Below are positions 40,074 through 45,156 of a stretch of DNA of 45,156 bases, piece after piece. The position numbers and the translations under genes were made by a program. Under the pieces are notes generated by a model that saw only the letters and a list, made by a program, of their open reading frames with translations, was not told the origin of the DNA and searched no databases. Numbering within the stretch: the stretch's first letter is position 1; each line of letters begins with the position of its first letter. Source of the DNA: Desulfobacteraceae bacterium UBA5616 (GTDB lineage: Bacteria; Desulfobacterota; Desulfobacteria; Desulfobacterales; UBA5616); NCBI GenBank assembly GCA_002423615.1, contig DIKO01000060.1:1-45156 (forward strand), read 5' to 3'.

Positions 40074-40298
40074 TTACTGATTGCCGAATCCGTTCTGCCC
40101 CCCGCAATCCGGGCAAGCCCAGGTAATGCCGTTGCAGGAGAGGCCCCAGATGTTCTCCTCCATGCAGGCCTGACAGATGGAAAATCCGCAGCGGCAATGC
40201 CAGCAAAAGGGAAATGATCCTCTGCAGCAGTGGCAGATCCTGGTTTTCTCCCGCCTGTCTCTATAGCGTGGTTTTTCGGACGAGTCTTTCATGTTCAA
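40074..40298 (-). CDS. Small zinc-ribbon-like hypothetical protein
   Basis: The 74-residue product has nine Cys in pairs: CHCC, FCWHCRC, ICQAC and WACPDCG, with a single Cys between. The spacing suggests two or three zinc-binding knuckles. Its start overlaps the end of the CoA-binding-protein gene by 38 bases (MNMKDSSEK; a second ATG two codons on is possible). Charged N-terminus, no membrane segment. A role in protein or nucleic-acid binding is only a guess. Confidence 0.6.
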   Translation of the reverse strand: MNMKDSSEKPRYRDRREKTRICHCCRGSFPFCWHCRCGFSICQACMEENIWGLSCNGITWACPDCGGQNGFGNQ

Positions 40299-40695
40299 CC
40301 TGAATGCACCGGTTCATGATCACGTCAATTCCCCGGGCGGTCAGCATCAGGGCTGCGTCATGGTTCTGGATATCGAGCTGCATCCAGAATACGTTGGGTT
40401 TTAATTCAAGGGCCTCGCGGGCGTGGGCCAAAACCTGATCGGAATTCCGGAACACATTCACAATATCCACCGGCCGATGAATTTCAGTGAGGGAAGCGTA
40501 GGCCTTCTCTCCAAGGATCATCCTCTGGGCAGGCCGCACGGGGATGATCTCATAGCCGTTTTGCTGTAAATATGCCGCCACCTGGTACGAATCTCTTTCC
40601 GGCTTCGGGCTGAGCCCCAGAACCGCTATAGTTTTTGAATTTTGCAGTATTTCCCGGATATCGCTGTCCAGGGTGATGATCTTTCCGGATTTCAT
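40261..40695 (-). CDS. CoA-binding domain protein (YccU type)
   Basis: The 144-residue protein has the CoA-binding Rossmann domain seen in YccU: ILQNSKTIAVLGLSPKPERDSYQVAAYLQQNGYEIIPVRP (about 16-55), GEKAYASLTEIHRPVDIVNVFRNSDQV (about 62-88) and VFWMQLDIQNHDAALMLTARGIDVIMNRCIQVEHERL (about 101-137). It binds CoA in related structures, but its role in the cell is unknown. It shares a transcript with the overlapping zinc-ribbon gene. Confidence 0.9.
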   Translation of the reverse strand: MKSGKIITLDSDIREILQNSKTIAVLGLSPKPERDSYQVAAYLQQNGYEIIPVRPAQRMILGEKAYASLTEIHRPVDIVNVFRNSDQVLAHAREALELKPNVFWMQLDIQNHDAALMLTARGIDVIMNRCIQVEHERLVRKTTL

Positions 40696-40833
40696 TTAAA
40701 CGCTCCGTTGGAAAGGCAGAATCCGGGACGGATTTTGATGCCCCGGTCCTGTGGGTGTCCCCACTTGTTGTTTCTCTTTATCGGTGATATGGGTAAAAAT
40801 CAATTTTAAACTTTTAAATCAAGAAAACAGATC

Positions 40834-43524
40834 ATGCCAACCCATTCGGAAAATCGGAAGACCATATACCTCATCGACGGCAGCGCCTATATTTATAGAG
40901 CCTATCACGCCATCGGCAATCTTTCCAATTCAAAAGGCCTTCCCACCAACGCGGCTTTCGGATTTGCCAGAATGCTGGTCAAATTATACAAGGATCGTTC
41001 TCCCGAATACCTGGCCATGTTCTTTGACGCAAAAGGCCCGACCTTCCGGCATGACCTCTACAAGGACTATAAAGCCAACCGCCCTCCCATGCCCGAAGAC
41101 ATGGCCGTTCAATTGCCCTATATCAAAGACATCTGTGGGGGATTCAACCTTCCCGTAATTGAAATGCAGGGATTTGAAGCGGACGATCTTATCGGGACCT
41201 TCTCAAAACTGGCCCAGGAAACAGGATTTGACGTCATCATGGTGACGGGCGACAAGGATTTCGTGCAATTGATCACCCAAAAGGCCGTCATCTGGGACCC
41301 CATGAAGGAGGTGACCCTGGATGTGGAAACCGTCAAATCCAGATATGGCCTTACTCCCGAGCAGATCATCGATGTCATGGGGTTTTGGGGGGATGCTTCG
41401 GACAATATCCCCGGGGTCCCCGGAATCGGAGAAAAAACAGCCGTTGCCATGATCCGGGAATTCGGCAGCATGGAAAACCTGTACCGGAATATCGATAAGA
41501 TCGCCAAACCGAAACTGAAGGAAAACCTGATCAATTTCAGGGAGCAGGCCTTTCTGAGCAAACGGCTGGCATCCATCAACACCCAGGTTCCCGTATCTTT
41601 TAATCCCGAGGTATTCAGGGTCCGCTCTTATGATGGGGATAAGCTTTCCCAACTCTTTCAACAACTGGAATTCAGGCAGCTGCAGCAGGAGTTTCTCAAG
41701 GAAGCCAACCGGAAAGAAAAAAAATACCATTCAATTCTGGATGAGATTGAACTTCATGATTTAATTCATTTGCTGGAAAATTCCGGGTGTTTCGCTCTGG
41801 ATACGGAAACCACATCCGAGGATCCCATGAAGGCGAAACTGGTGGGCCTTTCATTTTCCGTCAAGGCCGACGAGGCCTTTTACATCCCCGTGGGCCATGA
41901 TTATGAAAACGCGCCGGTCCAGCTGGACAAGGGGTTCGTCCTGAAAATGGTAAAACCGGTGCTGGAAAACCCCAATGTCAAAAAAATCGGTCAGAACATC
42001 AAATACGATTGGATCATCCTCCTGCGCAACGACATAGCCCTCCGGGGGGTATATTTCGACACCATGCTGGCATCGTATCTGATCAATCCCTCCAAGCGAT
42101 CCCACAGCCTGGACCAGATCGCCATGGACCTTTTGGGACATAAGACCATCGGATTTAGCGATGTAGCGGGCAAGGGTAAGGGGGCCTTGACCTTCAATCA
42201 GGTGCCTGTTGAGGACGCCGTGCCTTACGCCTGCGAAGATGCTGATATTACACTTATTCTTAAAAATCAACTGTACCCCCTGCTGGAAGAATCCTTATTG
42301 ATGAATCTTTTTGAAACCGTTGAAATGCCCCTTGTTCCGGTGCTGCTGAGAATGGAGATGCGGGGCATAACGGTGGATAAGGCCAAGCTGAAAAAACTCT
42401 CCGGTGAATTCGAGCAACAAATTCATAGCATCACCCGGCGCATTTACGACATGGCCGGGGAGGAGTTCAACATCAATTCCTCACAGCAGCTGGGCAACAT
42501 CCTGTTTGAGAAATTAATGCTGCCGGTTCAGAAAAAGACAAAGAAAAAAACGGGATATTCCACAGATGTGGATGTCCTGACCATCCTGGCGGACCAGCAC
42601 GAATTGCCGGCCATGGTTTTGCGGCACCGGACCCTTTCCAAATTAAAATCGACCTATACCGATGCCCTGATAGACCTGATCCATCCGGAAACCGGAAGAA
42701 TTCACACCTCCTACAACCAGACCGTTACGGCCACCGGCCGTTTGAGCAGTTCCGAACCCAATCTCCAGAACATCCCCATCAGGACCGAAGAGGGCAGGGA
42801 AATCAGAAGCGCGTTCATTCCGCAGAAAGGCTGGCACATGGTATCTGCGGATTATTCCCAGGTGGAGTTGCGCATCCTGGCCCATTGCTCCGAGGATCCG
42901 ATTTTAATAAAAGCCTTTCTGGAAGGGGAAGACATCCACACCCGGACCGCCAACGAAGTCTTCCAGGTATTTCCGGAAATGATCACGCCGGAACTTCGAA
43001 GGCATGCCAAAATCATTAATTTCGGCATTATTTACGGCATGAGCCCCTTCAGCCTGTCCAAAGAGCTCAAGATCAGTCAAAAAATGGCCAAGCATTACAT
43101 CGATCATTATTTTGCCAGGTATAAAGGGGTCAGGCAATTCATTGACGGCACCATTAAAGAAGCGGAAAAAACATTGAAAACCACGACGCTTTTAGGCCGT
43201 ATCCGGATGATACCGGAGATGAACAGCAAAGATAAGAATGTCCGTGGATTTGCCGAACGCATCGCCGTCAATACCCCTATCCAGGGAACTGCGGCGGATC
43301 TGATCAAGCTGGCCATGATTCGGATCGATGAGGAAATCGAAAAACGGGGTTTTTTATCCGCCATGCTGCTCACCGTCCACGATGAACTGGTATTTGAAGT
43401 GCCCCCGGAAGAACTGGACCCCATGACCCATCTGGTGAAGGAGGTTATGGAAGGCATCTGGGAGCTTAAGGTTCCCTTGAAGGTCAATGTGGGATGGGGG
43501 GAAAACTGGTCGGCGGCCCATTAA
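40834..43524 (+). CDS. polA: DNA polymerase I
   Basis: The 896-residue protein has all three PolA domains. The 5'-3' exonuclease (about 1-290) shows YLIDGSAYIYRAYHAI, EADDLIGT and MVTGDKDFVQL. The 3'-5' exonuclease (about 310-490) keeps its acidic residues: FALDTETTSEDP (Asp and Glu about 321-323), IGQNIKYDW and YACEDADIT, so proofreading should be active. The polymerase (about 530-896) shows TATGRLSSSEPNLQNIPIR, DYSQVELRILAH (about 673), RHAKIINFGIIYGMS and VHDELVFEVP (about 848). It acts in Okazaki fragment processing and repair. A small intergenic region separates it from the divergent CoA-binding gene. Confidence 0.98.
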   Translation: MPTHSENRKTIYLIDGSAYIYRAYHAIGNLSNSKGLPTNAAFGFARMLVKLYKDRSPEYLAMFFDAKGPTFRHDLYKDYKANRPPMPEDMAVQLPYIKDICGGFNLPVIEMQGFEADDLIGTFSKLAQETGFDVIMVTGDKDFVQLITQKAVIWDPMKEVTLDVETVKSRYGLTPEQIIDVMGFWGDASDNIPGVPGIGEKTAVAMIREFGSMENLYRNIDKIAKPKLKENLINFREQAFLSKRLASINTQVPVSFNPEVFRVRSYDGDKLSQLFQQLEFRQLQQEFLKEANRKEKKYHSILDEIELHDLIHLLENSGCFALDTETTSEDPMKAKLVGLSFSVKADEAFYIPVGHDYENAPVQLDKGFVLKMVKPVLENPNVKKIGQNIKYDWIILLRNDIALRGVYFDTMLASYLINPSKRSHSLDQIAMDLLGHKTIGFSDVAGKGKGALTFNQVPVEDAVPYACEDADITLILKNQLYPLLEESLLMNLFETVEMPLVPVLLRMEMRGITVDKAKLKKLSGEFEQQIHSITRRIYDMAGEEFNINSSQQLGNILFEKLMLPVQKKTKKKTGYSTDVDVLTILADQHELPAMVLRHRTLSKLKSTYTDALIDLIHPETGRIHTSYNQTVTATGRLSSSEPNLQNIPIRTEEGREIRSAFIPQKGWHMVSADYSQVELRILAHCSEDPILIKAFLEGEDIHTRTANEVFQVFPEMITPELRRHAKIINFGIIYGMSPFSLSKELKISQKMAKHYIDHYFARYKGVRQFIDGTIKEAEKTLKTTTLLGRIRMIPEMNSKDKNVRGFAERIAVNTPIQGTAADLIKLAMIRIDEEIEKRGFLSAMLLTVHDELVFEVPPEELDPMTHLVKEVMEGIWELKVPLKVNVGWGENWSAAH

Positions 43525-43554
43525 AGGATCAAAATGACATTGAGGAGCCGTTCC

Positions 43555-44079
43555 ATGAAAAATCAAGGGCATAAAATCCGGGCCTTTTCCGCCTGGGTGT
43601 TCGTTCTGATCGCGATCGCGGTGCTTTCAAATTGCGGGAAAAAGGAAACACCTGTTGAACCAGGTGATGCTTATGAAAGGGGATTGTCCCTGTTCAAGGA
43701 GGGATTTTATGGTCTGCTGCCCCAGGGCAAAACCAATGAAGCCATGGAAACGTTCAAACGGGCTGAGGAATCCTTTCGTAACGCCGCTGCAGACAAAAAA
43801 CATGCTGCGGATTCGCACCGGTATCTCGCAAGGATTTATTCCATCCGAAAGCAATTTCCCGCTGCTGCGGACGAATATCGGAAAGCCATCGAAATAGAAC
43901 CGGAAAATATCGATAATTACATTTTTCTGGCCTCGGTTTACGTGAGGCTTGAAAAATACGATGAGGCTAGAAAGACATTGAACCATGCCAAGACCCTGTC
44001 CCGGGAGGCGGCCGTGGTGGGGCTGATCGAGGATTTGATCCGGAAGATTGAGGAAAGATCACGGCCTGCCGGGGCATGA
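43555..44079 (+). CDS. TPR-repeat lipoprotein
   Basis: The 174-residue product starts at ATG 43555, which has GAGGAG seven bases upstream; an ATG at 43534 is in frame but poorly placed. A lipoprotein signal peptide ends in VLSNC, so the mature protein would begin at Cys27 (the Asn before Cys is unusual). After it come TPR-like helices: DAYERGLSLFKEGFYG, EAMETFKRAEESFRNAAAD, HRYLARIYSIRKQFPAAADEYRKAIEIEPENIDNYIFLASVYVRLEKYDEARKTLNHA in outline. It probably sits in the cell envelope as a scaffold. It follows polA by 30 bases. Confidence 0.82.
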   Translation: MKNQGHKIRAFSAWVFVLIAIAVLSNCGKKETPVEPGDAYERGLSLFKEGFYGLLPQGKTNEAMETFKRAEESFRNAAADKKHAADSHRYLARIYSIRKQFPAAADEYRKAIEIEPENIDNYIFLASVYVRLEKYDEARKTLNHAKTLSREAAVVGLIEDLIRKIEERSRPAGA

Positions 44080-44120
44080 TCGGTGCGGGAGAAATAGGAT
44101 AAAACTGAATTTTCCGGTCC

Positions 44121-44163
44121 CCTGAAAGATCCCGCCGTCATCGGTCACGGGGGATGTTTCAGG
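44121..44163. terminator. Imperfect inverted repeat between convergent genes
   Basis: CCTGAAAGATCCC (44121-44133) and GGGATGTTTCAGG (44151-44163) pair over 13 positions with one mismatch around a 17-base loop. It lies in the gap between the TPR lipoprotein and the convergent DUF1329 gene. No T-run is present, so termination is uncertain. Confidence 0.45.
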
Positions 44164-44183
44164 AAGAGGCCGGAGGTTGATTC

Positions 44184-45143
44184 TTAGAAGGTTCCCATGG
44201 CACCCGGTGAAAAATAGCTGGGGTCGGGGCCGCCGTTCATAACCAGTCCACCGGTGCAGGTGTAGGTCCAGTAAAAGGTTTTGAAATCCGTCATACCGCT
44301 TCCGGAGGTGATGGGATAGGGCTCTATGCCGTGTTTCGTCGGAAAACTCCTCCTCTGTGAAGCATTATAATACCCCTTCCAGAAGTTTCCGGTTTTGTCA
44401 TAAATTTCCGCATAGGTGACCTTGAAATTTCCCTTCCCAAGCCATACCACCTTTTTGGATGAAGGATAACGGGTATCTTTCGGGGTGATTTCGATTAGGT
44501 AGCAGGGTACTGTTTCATACTCCTCATTATGATGGAGGATGGGATGGTGGGGATAGTTCTTCCGGTCCATTTCCTCCGCCAGCAGTTTCTGATTCTGGAG
44601 GTTCAATACGGTTTGTTCTCCCAGCAGTTTATAGCTGAAAAGGGGAATCTTTCCGTCAAACCCGAATATATCGTCCCAGGTATAAGCGGATCCACGGATG
44701 GGGTTTGCCCGTTCGGAGGATACCATCCTTATGGTTCTTCTGAGGGTGGGCACATAGGTCCACATGTCGTCATACTTGAGGGCGTCCTTGTACCGCCATG
44801 TCAGTGTCGCCATGTCCTTGTTCGGAGGGGTCTGGAAATTCAGCTTATTGGCATAGTAAAGCTGCTTTGGATTTTCCAGCTCCGGAATGGGGTCGATGCA
44901 GTGACGGCCGGCAAACATCAGTTGTTCGTAAGTCTGGTCTGAAATTGAAATACGGCCGCCTTTTCTCCTGCTGACGGACAGATAGGATACGGGAATGGTC
45001 CAGTCGTCGGGGAGTTCTTTGTAAAACTGGTTCCACATGCATTTCATCGCCATCTCGGGTTCCTTGGGTTCCAGAAAAGGAAGCCCTTGACCATTGTAAC
45101 CTTCTATGAGGCCTTCCGCTGTCAGTTTGGCTGTTTGGTTGTG
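44184..45143 (-). pseudogene. DUF1329 protein, 5'-truncated
   Basis: The frame is open from a TAG at 45144-45146 to the stop at 44184, giving about 319 residues; the first in-frame ATG is at 45053. DUF1329 proteins are exported, about 430-450 residues long and related to lipoprotein-sorting (LolB-like) folds. The codons before ATG 45053 still encode family-like sequence (TAKLTAEGLIEGYNGQGLPF), so the true protein begins further upstream and the signal peptide is missing. Later segments fit the family: YKDALKYDDMWTYVPTLRRTIR, YTWDDIFGFDGKIP and AEIYDKTGNFWKGYYNASQRR. The in-frame stop and odd bases beyond it suggest disruption, possibly by an IS. Confidence 0.75.
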
Positions 45144-45156
45144 CTAACCTAAAATT
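45140..45156. mobile_element. Possible IS terminus at the right window edge
   Basis: The last 17 bases, TGTGCTAACCTAAAATT, begin exactly where the DUF1329 reading frame stops making sense. A 5'-TG end and the CTAAAATT block recall IS21-family termini, but only a few bases are available and the assignment is a guess. Confidence 0.25.

Noticed and set aside
39848..40206. Open frames over the two tRNA genes
   Set aside because: The sequence is fully explained by two tRNA-Ser genes with paired acceptor arms and encoded CCA ends.
1..45156. CRISPR array or prophage
   Set aside because: No regularly spaced direct repeats and no phage structural, integrase or lysis genes were seen.

Overview
The window reads as a stretch of chromosome from an anaerobic Desulfobacterota (delta-proteobacterial) organism, most likely of the sulfate-reducing Desulfobacterales type. 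I infer this from an archaeal-type entry to aromatic amino acid synthesis (aroA'), an indolepyruvate:ferredoxin oxidoreductase, several CaiB/BaiF CoA-transferases, a membrane complex related to energy-converting hydrogenases, and B12/radical SAM and Fe-S proteins. No species can be named from sequence reading alone. Both edges look like mobile-element boundaries: the left edge carries the tail of an IS1595-like transposase next to a truncated iorB, and the right edge carries a 5'-truncated DUF1329 gene followed by a possible IS terminus.

Layout. 1-3337 (minus): iorAB, a DUF202-like protein and an isoprenylcysteine-methyltransferase-like protein. 3338-5898 (plus): a Phe/Tyr-rich leader peptide with a complete four-segment attenuator, then aroA' and pheA. 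6090-8286: a Cys-rich ferredoxin-type protein and an AI-2E family permease. 8444-13528: three CoA-transferase genes, the third a two-domain fusion, so four CaiB/BaiF active sites. 13728-18482: cold-shock protein, DUF1992 protein, a SHOCT membrane protein, ddl, a purD-purE fusion and a TsaC/YrdC protein. 18558-21767 (minus): an HTH/Cys-rich protein, an IscU/NifU-like protein, an AT-rich stretch with a weak ORF, and a B12-binding radical SAM enzyme. 22069-29370 (plus): six genes for a Hyf/complex-I-like membrane complex whose large subunit lacks all four nickel-binding cysteines (an Ehr-type complex). 29425-31416 (minus): a left-handed beta-helix protein and a CBS-domain protein.

31636-39283 holds the tryptophan genes. 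A Trp-rich leader peptide and two tandem terminators precede trpEGDCF on the plus strand. trpB and trpA lie on the opposite strand behind a GntR/UTRA regulator with its own promoter and a palindrome over the start site. The two units converge, and trpF and trpA overlap at their 3' ends by 9 bases. After this come a small hypothetical gene, two adjacent tRNA-Ser genes, a zinc-ribbon protein, a CoA-binding protein, polA, a TPR lipoprotein and the truncated DUF1329 gene.

How it works together. Aromatic amino acid supply is controlled here in three ways: ribosome-mediated attenuation by Phe (aroA'-pheA), ribosome-mediated attenuation by Trp (trpEGDCF), and a GntR-type repressor or activator for trpBA. 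The two attenuators and the split trp pathway are the most interesting content of the window. The Ehr-type complex, the PurD-PurE fusion and the fused CoA-transferase come next. I found no CRISPR array, no prophage and no complete insertion sequence.
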